Positions 35,490 to 44,238 of a stretch of DNA of 64,000 nt are shown piece by piece. This DNA comes from Streptomyces sp. TLI_171 (GTDB lineage Bacteria > Actinomycetota > Actinomycetes > Streptomycetales > Streptomycetaceae). The notes below the pieces were generated by a model. That model worked only from the letters and a program-made list of their open reading frames with translations. It was not told the origin of the DNA and did not search any database. The position numbers and the translations under genes were made by a program. The stretch is taken from positions 6,785,001 to 6,849,000 of the forward strand of contig NZ_RAPS01000001.1 of NCBI RefSeq assembly GCF_003610255.1, read 5' to 3'. Each line of letters begins with the position of its first letter. The stretch's first letter is position 1.

Positions 35490-36341
35490 GTGGCGACCAC
35501 CGCACAACCCGAACCCGCCCCCGCCCGGCCCGGTCCCACCGCGCCCGGATCCGCCGCGGCGGACCCGTTCGCGGACTGGGACTGGGAGGACCCGGAAGGG
35601 CTCAGCGCCCGCACCGACCGGTTCACCGAGGACCTCGCCCGGTGCCGCAGCATCGACCTGGTCCGCCCCGAACTTCCGTACACCCACCAGGACTTCCAGA
35701 GCCTCGGGATCACCGGCGTGGAGTTCGCCGCGTTCCGCACCCGCCACCCGCACGGCCTCGGCACCGACCTGGTCGGCCTGCACACCGACCAGGACGCCAC
35801 CCGCCCCGGACCGGTCTACCGGATCGACGGCGCCCACCTGTTCACCCAGCTCGACATCAGCAAGCCGCTGCCGTTCGCCGACCGGAGCGTGGACTGGGTC
35901 TACGCCGAGCACCTGATCGAGCACGTCCCGCTGGGCGTCGCCGTGCCCTGGCTCGCCGAGGTCCGCCGCATCCTGCGGCCCGGCGGACTGCTCCGCCTCA
36001 CCACCCCCGACCTGGCCCGCTACATCGACGGCTACCTCGACCGGCGCGAACAGTTCTTCAACCGGCACCGCCGCCGCCTGCGCACCATGCGGGTCGGCCC
36101 GCCGATGCCGGAGCGCCGCGCCTTCATGCTGAACCAGATCTTCTACCATTTCGGACACCGGTGGATCTACGACGAGGCCGAGCTCCGGTACGTCCTCGAC
36201 CGCGCCGGGTTCGCGGAGTTCGCGATCGAACGGCGCGCGTTCCAGGACGGCGCCCGCCCCGACGTCGCCGACCTCGACACCGCGTTCCGCAAGGACGAGT
36301 CGATCTACCTGGAGGCCGTCGCCCCCGGAGGAGCGAGCTGA
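35490..36341 (+). CDS. SAM-methyltransferase-like protein with no clear motif I
   Basis: The 283-residue product has a class I methyltransferase core from ~residue 130: LDISKPLPFADRSVDWVY, AEHLIEHVP and EVRRILRPGGLLRLTTPDL. The glycine-rich SAM motif I expected ahead of this block is not visible; a Pro/Ala-rich N-terminus stands there instead. It may bind SAM atypically or be non-catalytic. The GTG at 35,490 follows GAGAGGA. A GTG at 35,430 is also in frame. It overlaps the esterase gene by TGATG. A role on the aryl unit is inferred only from position. Confidence 0.75.
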   Translation: MATTAQPEPAPARPGPTAPGSAAADPFADWDWEDPEGLSARTDRFTEDLARCRSIDLVRPELPYTHQDFQSLGITGVEFAAFRTRHPHGLGTDLVGLHTDQDATRPGPVYRIDGAHLFTQLDISKPLPFADRSVDWVYAEHLIEHVPLGVAVPWLAEVRRILRPGGLLRLTTPDLARYIDGYLDRREQFFNRHRRRLRTMRVGPPMPERRAFMLNQIFYHFGHRWIYDEAELRYVLDRAGFAEFAIERRAFQDGARPDVADLDTAFRKDESIYLEAVAPGGAS

Positions 36342-37315
36342 TGCCGCTGCACCCCCAGGCCGAGGCGGTGCGCGCCCGCCGCGCCGCCGCCGGCACCCCG
36401 CCGCTGTACACCCGCACCCTGGAGGAGGCCCGCGCCGCCGACCTCGCCGACCTGCGCGCCGCCGCCGGCACCGGCGAAAGCGTGCACAGCGTCCGCGAGT
36501 TCGTGCTCGACGGCCCCGGCGGGCCGCTCACCCTGCGGCACTACCTGCCGAAACCCGTCGTCGACGGCGACCCGCCCGGCCCCGCCCTGCTCTACCTGTA
36601 CGGCGGCGGGTGGGCGCTCGGCTCGCTGGAGACCGGTGACCCGGTCTGCCGCTCGCTCGCCAACGCCACCGGCGCCGCCGTCCTCGCCGTCGGCTACCGG
36701 CACGCCCCCGAACACCGCTTCCCGGCCGCCGTCCACGACTGCTACGCCGCCCTGGAGTGGATCGCCCACAACGCCGACCGCCTCGGCCTCGACCCCGCCC
36801 GCCTCGCGGTCGGCGGCGACAGCGCCGGCGGCAACCTCGCCGCGGCCCTCACCCTGCTCGCCCGCGAGCGCGGCGGCCCGGCGATCCTCCACCAGCTGCT
36901 GGTCTACCCGAACACCGACCACCGGGTGCCCGGCGGGAGCGAGCGGACGGCGGGCACAGCCGCCGACGACCAGGACCCCGCGCTGTTCAACCGGCACTCG
37001 GTGGCCTGGTACTGGTCGCACTACCTGGCCGAGCCGGCGGACGCCGCGAACCCGCTGGCCTCGCCGTTGCGGGCCGCCGACCACCGGGGGCTGCCCGCGG
37101 CGACCGTGATCACCGCCGAGTACGACCCGCTGTGCGCGGAGGGCGAGGAGTACGCCGAGGCGCTGCGGCGGGCCGGCGTGCCCGTCGAGCTGCGGCGCTA
37201 CGCCGGGATGCCGCACGGGTTCTTCGCGATGCCGGGCCTGCTGGACGACGGGCGGGCAGCCCAGCTGTTCGCCGCCGAACGGCTGGTGGCGGCGTACGCG
37301 GAGGGCGGGCGGTGA
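36341..37315 (+). CDS. Alpha/beta hydrolase, hormone-sensitive-lipase family
   Basis: This 324-residue esterase has the nucleophile motif AVGGDSAGGNLAAALTLL, an acid residue region TAEYDPLCAEGEEYAEAL and the histidine in GMPHGFFAMPG. The oxyanion motif, usually HGGG, reads LYLYGGGWALGS (Tyr for His). It may act as a thioesterase-like release enzyme or esterase in the pathway. It overlaps its neighbours (TGATG upstream, GTGA downstream), so all of arm B is one transcript. Confidence 0.87.
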   Translation: MPLHPQAEAVRARRAAAGTPPLYTRTLEEARAADLADLRAAAGTGESVHSVREFVLDGPGGPLTLRHYLPKPVVDGDPPGPALLYLYGGGWALGSLETGDPVCRSLANATGAAVLAVGYRHAPEHRFPAAVHDCYAALEWIAHNADRLGLDPARLAVGGDSAGGNLAAALTLLARERGGPAILHQLLVYPNTDHRVPGGSERTAGTAADDQDPALFNRHSVAWYWSHYLAEPADAANPLASPLRAADHRGLPAATVITAEYDPLCAEGEEYAEALRRAGVPVELRRYAGMPHGFFAMPGLLDDGRAAQLFAAERLVAAYAEGGR

Positions 37316-38619
37316 GCCGGCTGCTTCAGCTCGCGGACCTGCACGGTTCGCTCGCGGACCCGCTGCTGGACGCGATGACCTTCCTCAACGAGGTCACCGG
37401 TCGCTACCCCGAGGCGATCTCCTTCGCACCCGGTCGCCCGTACGAGGAGTTCTTCGACCCGGCGGACATCCCGGTGTTCCTCGCGGAGTACCTGGGCCAC
37501 CTGCGCGAGGAGCGCGGGCTTACGGAGCACCAGGTCCGGCAGGAGGTGTTCCAGTACGGGCGCACCAAGGGGCTGATCGCGCCGCTGATCGCCCGGGCGC
37601 TGGCCGCCGACGAGGCGATCGAGGTCGACCCCGAGGCGCTGGTGGTCACCGTCGGCGCGCAGGAGGGCATGCTGCTGGTGCTGCGCGCGCTGTGCGCGGG
37701 GCCGGACGACGTGCTGCTGGTCTCCTCGCCCTGCTACGTCGGCGTGACCGGCGCGGCCCGGCTGCTCGACCTGACGGTCCGTCCGGTGCCCGAGGCCGGG
37801 CCGGACGGCGGGCTCGACCCGGCGGCGCTGGCGCAGGCCGTCCGGGAGCTGCGCGCCGCCGGTCAGCGGCCCCGGGCGTGCTACGTGGTGCCGGACTTCG
37901 CCAACCCGAGCGGCGCCAGCATGGACGAGCCGGCCCGCCGCCGGCTGCTGCAGGTCGCCGAGGAGACCGGCGTGCTGCTGATCGAGGACAACCCGTACGG
38001 CTTCTTCGGCCGCTCCGGGGCCGCCCGGCCCACCCTGAAGGCCCTGGACGGCGACCGCGGCAACGTGGTCTACCTGGGCTCCTTCGCGAAGACCTGCTTC
38101 CCCGGCGCCCGGGTCGGCTACCTGGTCGCCGACCAGCGGGTGGTCGGCCCGGACGGGGCGCGGAGCCTGCTGGCCGACGAGCTGGCCAAGCTGAAGAGCA
38201 TGACCACCGTGAACACCTCGGCGCTCAGCCAGGCCGTGATCGGCGGCATGCTGCTGCGCGGCGGGCTGCGCCTGCGGGAGGCGAACGAGCCCGCCCGGCA
38301 GTTCTACGCCCGCAACATGGACACCCTGCTGGCCGCGCTGGACCTCGCCTTCCAGCACCTTCCCGGGGTCTCCTGGAACCGGCCGGAAGGCGGCTTCTTC
38401 GCGGTCGTCACCGTGCCGTTCCGGGCCGACGCGCGGGCGCTGGACGAGTGCGCCCGCAAGCACGGCGTGCTGTGGACCCCGATGGACGGCTTCCACCCGG
38501 ACGGCGGCGGCACGCACCAACTGCGGCTGTCCTGCTCCTACCTGACGCCGGAGCAGATCGTGGAGGGCGTGCGGCGGCTGGCCCGGTTCGTGGCGGAGCG
38601 GCTGCCGGACGGCGCCTGA
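37312..38619 (+). CDS. hpgT: PLP aminotransferase, HpgT/PglE-like ((hydroxy)phenylglycine aminotransferase)
   Basis: This fold-I aminotransferase of 435 residues resembles MocR/KAT-II-type enzymes: AISFAPGRPYEEFF, TVGAQEGMLLVLRAL, VPDFANPSGASMDEPAR, LLIEDNPYGFFGRSG and the PLP-lysine region VYLGSFAKTCFPGARVGYLV. HpgT converts (4-hydroxy)phenylglyoxylate to (4-hydroxy)phenylglycine. The presence of hmaS and hmo in the same cluster is the main reason for this specificity. GTG overlaps the esterase stop (GTGA). A perfect 16-bp hairpin follows the gene. Confidence 0.87.
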   Translation: MSRLLQLADLHGSLADPLLDAMTFLNEVTGRYPEAISFAPGRPYEEFFDPADIPVFLAEYLGHLREERGLTEHQVRQEVFQYGRTKGLIAPLIARALAADEAIEVDPEALVVTVGAQEGMLLVLRALCAGPDDVLLVSSPCYVGVTGAARLLDLTVRPVPEAGPDGGLDPAALAQAVRELRAAGQRPRACYVVPDFANPSGASMDEPARRRLLQVAEETGVLLIEDNPYGFFGRSGAARPTLKALDGDRGNVVYLGSFAKTCFPGARVGYLVADQRVVGPDGARSLLADELAKLKSMTTVNTSALSQAVIGGMLLRGGLRLREANEPARQFYARNMDTLLAALDLAFQHLPGVSWNRPEGGFFAVVTVPFRADARALDECARKHGVLWTPMDGFHPDGGGTHQLRLSCSYLTPEQIVEGVRRLARFVAERLPDGA

Positions 38620-38627
38620 GCGCAGCA

Positions 38628-38666
38628 CCGAGCGGGGCCCGGCCGAGAGTGCCGGGCCCCGCTCGG
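38628..38666. terminator. Strong hairpin terminator after hpgT
   Basis: CCGAGCGGGGCCCGGC (38,628-38,643) pairs perfectly with GCCGGGCCCCGCTCGG (38,651-38,666) across CGAGAGT. It lies between convergent hpgT and the ABC permease gene. Confidence 0.88.
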
Positions 38667-38685
38667 GCGTGCGCGGGAGGAGCGG

Positions 38686-39450
38686 TCAGCGGATGCGCTG
38701 GGCGAACAGGCGGGCGGCCCAGGCGACCGCGAGGGCCATCATGAGGGCGGTGAGCAGCAGGCCGCGCCAGACCTCGGGGGCGTCCAGATGGCCGGCGAAC
38801 AGGGCGCGCATGCCCTCCACGGCCCAGTAGCAGGGGTTCCAGGACGCGGCGGTGCGCAGCCAGGCCGGGGCAAGGGCGATCGGCAGCAGGGTGCCGGAGA
38901 GCAGCGCGAGGGGCTGGGCGATGGTGTTGACGACCGGGCCGAGCGCGGCGTCGGTGGGCACCAGCAGCGCCAGGCCGTAGGAGACCGACGAGGACATCAG
39001 CGCCATCAGCGCGAGCAGGGCCATCGCGAGCAGCAGGTCGAGGAAGCCGACGGTCAGGCCGAACGGGATGGCCAGGACGGCGATCAGGAGCGACTGGATC
39101 AGCAGCGCGGTGGTCTCCCGCAGGGCCCGGCCGAGCAGCAGTGCGACCCGGCTGACGGGCGTGACGCGGGAACGTTCGATGATGCCGGCGTGGAGTTCGC
39201 CGAGCAGCGTGAACCCGGTGAACAGGCCGCCCATCACGGCGAGCGCGGAGAGCAGACCGGGCACGTAGACGCGGTACGCGTCGGCGGTGCTGTGCGCGCC
39301 GGACGCGGCCAGCGCGGAGGTCAGCAGCGGGGCGAACAGCAGCAGGTAGCACAGGGGCTGGAGCAGTCCGACGGCGATCCAGGCGGGGGATCGGGCCATC
39401 AGGAGCAGTTGGCGCTGGTAGACCAGCCAGGTGTCGCGGGCGAGCTTCAC
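38686..39450 (-). CDS. ABC-2 type transporter permease (DrrB-like)
   Basis: This 254-residue membrane protein has about six helices, e.g. WIAVGLLQPLCYLLLFAP, LSALAVMGGLFTGFTLL and LLIQSLLIAVLAIPFGL. The family loop GIIERSRVTPVSRVALLLGR and ASWNPCYWAVEGMRALFAG near the C-terminus are as in daunorubicin-type exporters. The GTG at 39,450 follows GAGG. It partners with the ATPase gene 47 bp upstream. The pair probably exports the cluster product and gives self-resistance. Confidence 0.92.
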   Translation of the reverse strand: MKLARDTWLVYQRQLLLMARSPAWIAVGLLQPLCYLLLFAPLLTSALAASGAHSTADAYRVYVPGLLSALAVMGGLFTGFTLLGELHAGIIERSRVTPVSRVALLLGRALRETTALLIQSLLIAVLAIPFGLTVGFLDLLLAMALLALMALMSSSVSYGLALLVPTDAALGPVVNTIAQPLALLSGTLLPIALAPAWLRTAASWNPCYWAVEGMRALFAGHLDAPEVWRGLLLTALMMALAVAWAARLFAQRIR

Positions 39451-39497
39451 GGGGACCTCGGGGGACGTCGGGTCGGGGGGCGGAGGGCGGCGGGCCG

Positions 39498-40454
39498 TCA
39501 GCTGTGCACGAGCGGGCGGCCGGTGAGGGCGAGGAACACGTCGTCCAGGCTGGGGCGCTGGAGCTGGACGTGCTCGGGCTCGATGCCGGCGGCGGCCAGG
39601 GTGCGCAGCAGCTGCGGGATCGCGGTGGCCGCGGAGTCCACGTGCAGGCGCAGGCCGTCCCCGTCGGACAGCGCCTCCAGGCGCTGGACGCAGGGGAGTT
39701 CGGCGAGCGCGCGCTCCGCGCGGGCGGCGTCCTCGGCCCCGGGCAGCCCGATCGTGACGGCGTCGCCGGAGATCTCCTGCTTGAGCTGCTCGGGGGTGCC
39801 CTCGTTGACGATGCCGCCGTGGTCGACGATGCCGATCCGGTCGCACAGGGCGTCGGCCTCGTCCAGGTAGTGGGTGGTGAGCAGCACCGTCATGCCCTGC
39901 TCGCGCAGGCGGCGGACCTCGGCCCAGACCTGGGCGCGGCTGCGCGGGTCGAGGCCGACAGTGGGCTCGTCCAGGAACAGCACCTTGGGGCGGTGGACGA
40001 CGCCGAGGGCGAGGTCGAGGCGGCGGCGCTGGCCGCCGGAGTAGGTCTTGCAGGGGCGGTCGCCGAACTCGGCGAGGTCGAAGGCGGCCAGACCCTGTTC
40101 GGCGCGCTGGACGGCGTCGGCCTTGCGGATGCCGTACATCCGGGCCTGCAGGACCAGTTCCTCGCGGGCGGTGGCCTGGTCGGTGGTGCCGCCGCCCTGG
40201 GCGACGTAGCCGATCCGGCGGCGGACCTCGCCGGGCTCGGCGCGAAGGTCGGCGCCCGCGATGCTGGCGGCGCCGCCGTCGGGGACGAGCAGGGTGGCGA
40301 GCATCCGCAGGGTGGTGGTCTTGCCCGCGCCGTTGGGCCCGAGCAGGCCGTAGATCTCGCCCTCCTCCACGGTGAGGTCGATGCCGCGCACCGCGTCGAC
40401 GGCGGTGCCGCGACGGGGCCGGTAGGACTTGCGCAGCCCCTTGGTGACGATCAA
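39498..40454 (-). CDS. ABC transporter ATP-binding protein (DrrA-like)
   Basis: This 318-residue ATPase has Walker A in LLGPNGAGKTTTLRMLATL, the signature KTYSGGQRRRLDLALG and Walker B VLFLDEPTVGLDPRSR. The H-loop is in VLLTTHYLDEADAL, and a DrrA-type C-terminal extension follows (QLQRPSLDDVFLALTGRPL). The start is taken as the TTG at 40,452-40,454, which has AGGAG six bases upstream; no ATG/GTG fits better. It energises the permease encoded downstream. Confidence 0.92.
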   Translation of the reverse strand: MIVTKGLRKSYRPRRGTAVDAVRGIDLTVEEGEIYGLLGPNGAGKTTTLRMLATLLVPDGGAASIAGADLRAEPGEVRRRIGYVAQGGGTTDQATAREELVLQARMYGIRKADAVQRAEQGLAAFDLAEFGDRPCKTYSGGQRRRLDLALGVVHRPKVLFLDEPTVGLDPRSRAQVWAEVRRLREQGMTVLLTTHYLDEADALCDRIGIVDHGGIVNEGTPEQLKQEISGDAVTIGLPGAEDAARAERALAELPCVQRLEALSDGDGLRLHVDSAATAIPQLLRTLAAAGIEPEHVQLQRPSLDDVFLALTGRPLVHS

Positions 40455-40543
40455 CCCGGACTCCTGACGGTCGTTCTCGGTCGGTGGGGTGGAACGGCGG
40501 CGAGGTGGCGGCGGGTCGCACCGGCCGCATGCCGGAGCAGACC

Positions 40544-41770
40544 CTAGGGCGCGACCCGCCCCGCCGACAATGGTCTGGACCAGCTGGGGGCGTCGGGTCG
40601 GCGTGCTGCGCGGGCGAACCGTTCCAGGTGCCCGGCGGCGGCCACCGCACCTCCGCCGGCCAGCAGTTGACGCCCCAGCAGCTCGGCTGCCGTGCGGAGC
40701 CCGGGCAGGTCCAGGGCGGTCCGCAGCGCGGTGCGCAGCTGGTCCGAGGTGGCGGTGGCGAAGTCCACCGGCACGGCCGCGCCCAGTGCGGACAGGCGCG
40801 CGGCGGTGACCGGCTGGTCGTGCCGGATCGGGGCGACCACCAGCGGCCGCCCGTGGACCAGGGATTCGCCGACGGTGTTCATCCCGCCGTGGCACAGTAC
40901 GGCGTCCACCGCCCCGCGCTCAAGCAGTTGCAGCACCGGGACCCGCTCGCAGCCGATCGTGCCGGGCGGCAGCGCCGTCCCGCCGGGGGCCGCCACCACG
41001 GCCTGGACGTCCGGGAGTTCGGCCAGCGCGGCGGCCGTCCGGTCCAGGAAGCCGCCCGCCACCTCGGCGGACAGGGTGCCCATGGTGACCAGCACCCGGC
41101 GCCGGCGCAGATCCAGCCGCTCCCAGGGGAAGGCGGGTTCGGGCCGGGCGGCGAGCAGCGGCCCGACCAGCGCGTAGTGCTCGGGCGTCGCGTCCAGGCC
41201 GAGCAGCGCGGCGCAGCTCGCCGCGATCACCAGGTGCGGGGAGAACCGCGGGTCGGTGAACTCGGCGGCCGGCAGCCCGGCCCGCTCCCACAGGCCGCGC
41301 AGCACCCCGTCCCGCCAGGCCGTCAACTCGCCGTCGCCGCCCAGCGGATCGCCGATCTCCAGCGAGGACGGTGCGAAGGTCGCCCAGGGCACGCCCGCGC
41401 CGTGCGCGGCCAGCGCGCCGGCCGGGCTGTGCTGGTCGACCAGCACCACGTCCGGCCGCCACTGCTCGACGGCGCGGCGCACCGCGCCCAGCGTGAACCG
41501 GGTGTGCGGCGCCACGAAGCCGTCCCAGAGCGAGCGGACCGCGGCGGCGCCGCCCGCCGCCTGCTCGCGGAACACCCGGGCGCCGGTCGGGTGCACCACG
41601 GCGTCCGGGCCGAGCACCGGGCGCAGCGCCGACTCCGGCCCGACCCAGGACACCAGGTGGCCGCGGTCGGCCCAGGCCAGCGCCAGGGCGCGGGCCGGCA
41701 GCAGGTGCCCGGTCAGCGGGGGCGCCACCACCAGCAGGCGCAGCGGGGGGTCGGAGACGTCGGACGGCAT
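40544..41770 (-). CDS. UDP-glycosyltransferase (macrolide/MGT type, GT1)
   Basis: The 408-residue GT-B enzyme has an N-terminal LLVVAPPLTGHLLPARALAL and the C-terminal donor-site signature VDAVLCHGGMNTVGESLVHG followed by PIRHDQPVTAARL, typical of MGT-family glycosyltransferases of macrolides, polyenes and aromatic compounds. It implies a glycosylated product or glycosylation-based self-resistance. No sugar-nucleotide genes occur in the window, so a common UDP-sugar may be used. It diverges from the KAS III gene over a 194-bp promoter region. Confidence 0.9.
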   Translation of the reverse strand: MPSDVSDPPLRLLVVAPPLTGHLLPARALALAWADRGHLVSWVGPESALRPVLGPDAVVHPTGARVFREQAAGGAAAVRSLWDGFVAPHTRFTLGAVRRAVEQWRPDVVLVDQHSPAGALAAHGAGVPWATFAPSSLEIGDPLGGDGELTAWRDGVLRGLWERAGLPAAEFTDPRFSPHLVIAASCAALLGLDATPEHYALVGPLLAARPEPAFPWERLDLRRRRVLVTMGTLSAEVAGGFLDRTAAALAELPDVQAVVAAPGGTALPPGTIGCERVPVLQLLERGAVDAVLCHGGMNTVGESLVHGRPLVVAPIRHDQPVTAARLSALGAAVPVDFATATSDQLRTALRTALDLPGLRTAAELLGRQLLAGGGAVAAAGHLERFARAARRPDAPSWSRPLSAGRVAP

Positions 41771-41927
41771 GGGCGGGTCCCTTCACGGGGGCAGAGGCGG
41801 GTCAACCGGGCACGCGACGGCCGGGATTGACGGAGCGCCAGGGAGAGATTCGCACGTGTCGTGTGCAAACGAGGGGGAACTGGTACAGACCACAGGGGGG
41901 AGGTGCGAACGAAGCGCCGGAGATCCC

Positions 41928-41959
41928 TTGTGCGGGCCGGTGAGGCGACGGAATACTAG
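41928..41959 (+). promoter_or_regulatory. Promoter of arm C, probably leaderless
   Basis: TTGTGC (41,928-41,933) is followed at 18 bp by AATACT (41,952-41,957). The GTG of the KAS III gene begins seven bases later with no Shine-Dalgarno. In the same intergenic region TTCGCAC (41,849-41,855) and GTGCGAA (41,903-41,909) are inverted partners that might bind a regulator. Confidence 0.5.
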
Positions 41960-41964
41960 CCCGC

Positions 41965-42897
41965 GTGACCGCTCTGGAAGCAGTCGCCGTCCACCTTCCG
42001 CCCACCGCCGAACCGATCGAACTGGTCGGGGAGCGCCTTGGGCTGACGGACCGTCAGGTCAGGCTTTTCCGCCGGTTCCACGGCCTCGACCAGGTCCGGG
42101 TGGACCACGACGGAGACCTGACCGATCTGCTCACCGCCGCAGCGACGGCCCTGGCCCCGCTGCGCGGGAACGAACACCGTGTGAAGTACGTGCTGCACGC
42201 GCGCAGCCTGCCGATCGCGGCGCCCTACCCGCACAACCCGCTGCACGAGGTGCTCGGCCGTCTGGGGCTGACGCACGCACGTGCCTTCACCATCACCCAC
42301 CACGCCTGCGCCGGCACTCTGCTGGCCCTGGACGTGGCCGGTCGGCTGCTGGCGGCAGAATCCGACCCCGAGGCGCTGGCGTTGATCCTGGCGGGCGAGA
42401 AGACCTTCACCCGGGACGCCCGAATCGTCCCGGAGACCGCCCTGTTCGGCGAGGGGGCGGCCGCCTGCCTGGTGCGGGCCGAAGGCGAACACGACCGCGT
42501 GCTGTCGTACGCGGTCGACCAGCACGGCGAGTTCGACGGGCGACTCGCCGACGATCCGGAACTGATGGTGCGCTACCAGCGCAGCTACCCGGAGCTGATG
42601 GTCGCCGTGATGCAGGCGGCACTGGACGACGCCGGCGAGAGCTGGGAGTCGATCCGGCTGCTGCTGCCGCACAACGTCAACCAGATCTCCTGGCAACGGA
42701 TCTGCCGCCAGATCGGGTACCCGCCCGAACGCGTGGTGCTGGACAACGTCCCCGCGGTGGGGCACAGCTTCGCCGCCGACGTCCTGCTCAACCACCACAC
42801 CGCCACCGGCCGCGGCCTGCTCCGCCGCGGCGACCGCTACCTGGTCGCCGCGTCCGGAATCGGCGCGACCTTCGCCGCCATGGTGCTCCAGCACTGA
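41965..42897 (+). CDS. 3-Oxoacyl-ACP synthase III (KAS III)-like protein, atypical triad
   Basis: This 310-residue thiolase-fold enzyme has its nucleophile Cys in TITHHACAGTLLAL (C115) and a His in LLLPHNVNQISW (H236). The third residue, Asn in FabH (GNTSAAS), is replaced by His in AVGHSFAADVLL (H267). It may start a chain, or transfer an acyl group as KAS III-type acyltransferases do. It begins arm C and is followed by a carrier protein, a likely partner. The GTG start is just after a -10 box. Confidence 0.83.
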   Translation: MTALEAVAVHLPPTAEPIELVGERLGLTDRQVRLFRRFHGLDQVRVDHDGDLTDLLTAAATALAPLRGNEHRVKYVLHARSLPIAAPYPHNPLHEVLGRLGLTHARAFTITHHACAGTLLALDVAGRLLAAESDPEALALILAGEKTFTRDARIVPETALFGEGAAACLVRAEGEHDRVLSYAVDQHGEFDGRLADDPELMVRYQRSYPELMVAVMQAALDDAGESWESIRLLLPHNVNQISWQRICRQIGYPPERVVLDNVPAVGHSFAADVLLNHHTATGRGLLRRGDRYLVAASGIGATFAAMVLQH

Positions 42898-43027
42898 GCC
42901 GCGCACCGCCCCTCCCGGGGGCGGACCCGGCCCGGCGGCGCGGCGGTGTGCCCGTCGACACCTCGCCACCCAGTCAACCGCCGCACGCGGCCCGCCGTTC
43001 GGGCCGCCGGCCAGATAGGGAATCGCC

Positions 43028-43345
43028 ATGACCGACTCCGCCCTGCCCGAAAACCCCGCGACCGCCGCGGACAGCGCCGTCGACCCCGAGCTGCGCGGCC
43101 GCGCCCTCGACGGCATCCTGCTGCTGCTGCCCCGGGTGCTCAAGCGCGAACTGCCCGAAGTCGGCGAGAACGCCTGCCTGTTCGACGAGGTCGGGCTGAC
43201 CTCCGCCGCCACCCTGGAACTCATCCTGGAACTCGAGGACCACCTCGACGTGCAGATCGACGTCGAAGGCATCGACCAGGACGACCTGCGCTCGGTCGGC
43301 ACCCTCGCGGGCTTCGTCGCCGGACACGTCATCGCCGAGGACTGA
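43028..43345 (+). CDS. Carrier protein ACP3
   Basis: This 105-residue carrier protein has its phosphopantetheine serine in DEVGLTSAATLELILELE (S59), then DVQIDVEGIDQDDLRSVGTL. A ~25-residue flexible N-terminal tail makes it longer than ACP1/ACP2. It sits between two KAS-type genes and upstream of the amino acid:[carrier protein] ligase, making it the prime candidate substrate for aminoacylation. Confidence 0.88.
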   Translation: MTDSALPENPATAADSAVDPELRGRALDGILLLLPRVLKRELPEVGENACLFDEVGLTSAATLELILELEDHLDVQIDVEGIDQDDLRSVGTLAGFVAGHVIAED

Positions 43346-43350
43346 CGACC

Positions 43351-44238
43351 GTGCGCGTCCGCGGACCGCTGCCCCCGACCACCCTGCCGCGCACCGCCTC
43401 CGCGCTGCGCCTGACCGCCGCCCACGCCCTCGACCTCGACGGCCACTCCCCGCTCGCCGCCGACCCCGACCTGCGCACCTTCACCGCCGACCTGGCCCGC
43501 CCCTACGGCCTGGAACTCGACGAGGACGCGCTGGCCGGGGCCCGCGGCCAGTCCTACCTGGCCCTCGCCGAACCCGCCGTCGCCCGCCTGGTCGACGACA
43601 CCCGCCCCGTCGACCTGCTGGTGCTGGTGTACGCCGGCCCCGACGTCCGGCCCGGGCAGTCCGTCGCCATCCAGCTCAGCGGAGCGTGCCCCGGCGAGCC
43701 GCTGTCCTTCGCCCTCTGCGACGAGGGCGCGGGCGGCGCCTTCAGCGCGCTCCGGATCGCCGACGCCTACGCCCGCACCGGCGGCGCCCGGCGCGCCCTG
43801 CTGATCGCAGTGGAACAGGCCGACCTGCACCACCGCCCGCACCGGCCCGCCCGGCTGCCCGACCGGCACTCCGCCGCCGCGCTGCTCTGGGAGTCGGACG
43901 GCGGCGGGCGGGCGCTGCAACTCACCGCGCAGGAAACCGATCTGATGGAACCTCAGATTGTCCAAGCGCTGCGGAAGTTGTGCGGCGAGCTGCCCGAGGA
44001 CACGCTCCTGGTGCTCGGACCGGGACTGGCCGCGGTCGACGCGCCGGACGGAACGGCGAGCCTGCGCGCCCGCGCCGGCAACCCGTACACCGGCGGATGG
44101 GCCGCGCTCGGCGCGGTCCTCACCGACCCGCAGCACGCGGACCGGCCACTGGCCCTCGCCGACTTCGAACCCGAGACCGGCCGGCTCGACCTCGCCTGCT
44201 GGACCCGGCCCGAGCACCAGGAGGCGCAGCCGACATGA
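43351..44238 (+). CDS. Degenerate KAS-like (thiolase-fold) protein
   Basis: The 295-residue protein follows the KAS fold loosely: LALAEPAVARLV, a Cys at FALCDEGAGGAFSALRI (C123) where the nucleophile should be, and AGNPYTGGWAALGAVL like the FabH Asn loop. The catalytic His block (PHQxN) is missing; LLVLGPGLAAVD stands in its place. It may be an acyltransferase or a structural partner of the KAS III upstream. GTG at 43,351 lies five bases after ACP3. Its stop overlaps the PPTase start (ATGA). Confidence 0.65.
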   Translation: MRVRGPLPPTTLPRTASALRLTAAHALDLDGHSPLAADPDLRTFTADLARPYGLELDEDALAGARGQSYLALAEPAVARLVDDTRPVDLLVLVYAGPDVRPGQSVAIQLSGACPGEPLSFALCDEGAGGAFSALRIADAYARTGGARRALLIAVEQADLHHRPHRPARLPDRHSAAALLWESDGGGRALQLTAQETDLMEPQIVQALRKLCGELPEDTLLVLGPGLAAVDAPDGTASLRARAGNPYTGGWAALGAVLTDPQHADRPLALADFEPETGRLDLACWTRPEHQEAQPT

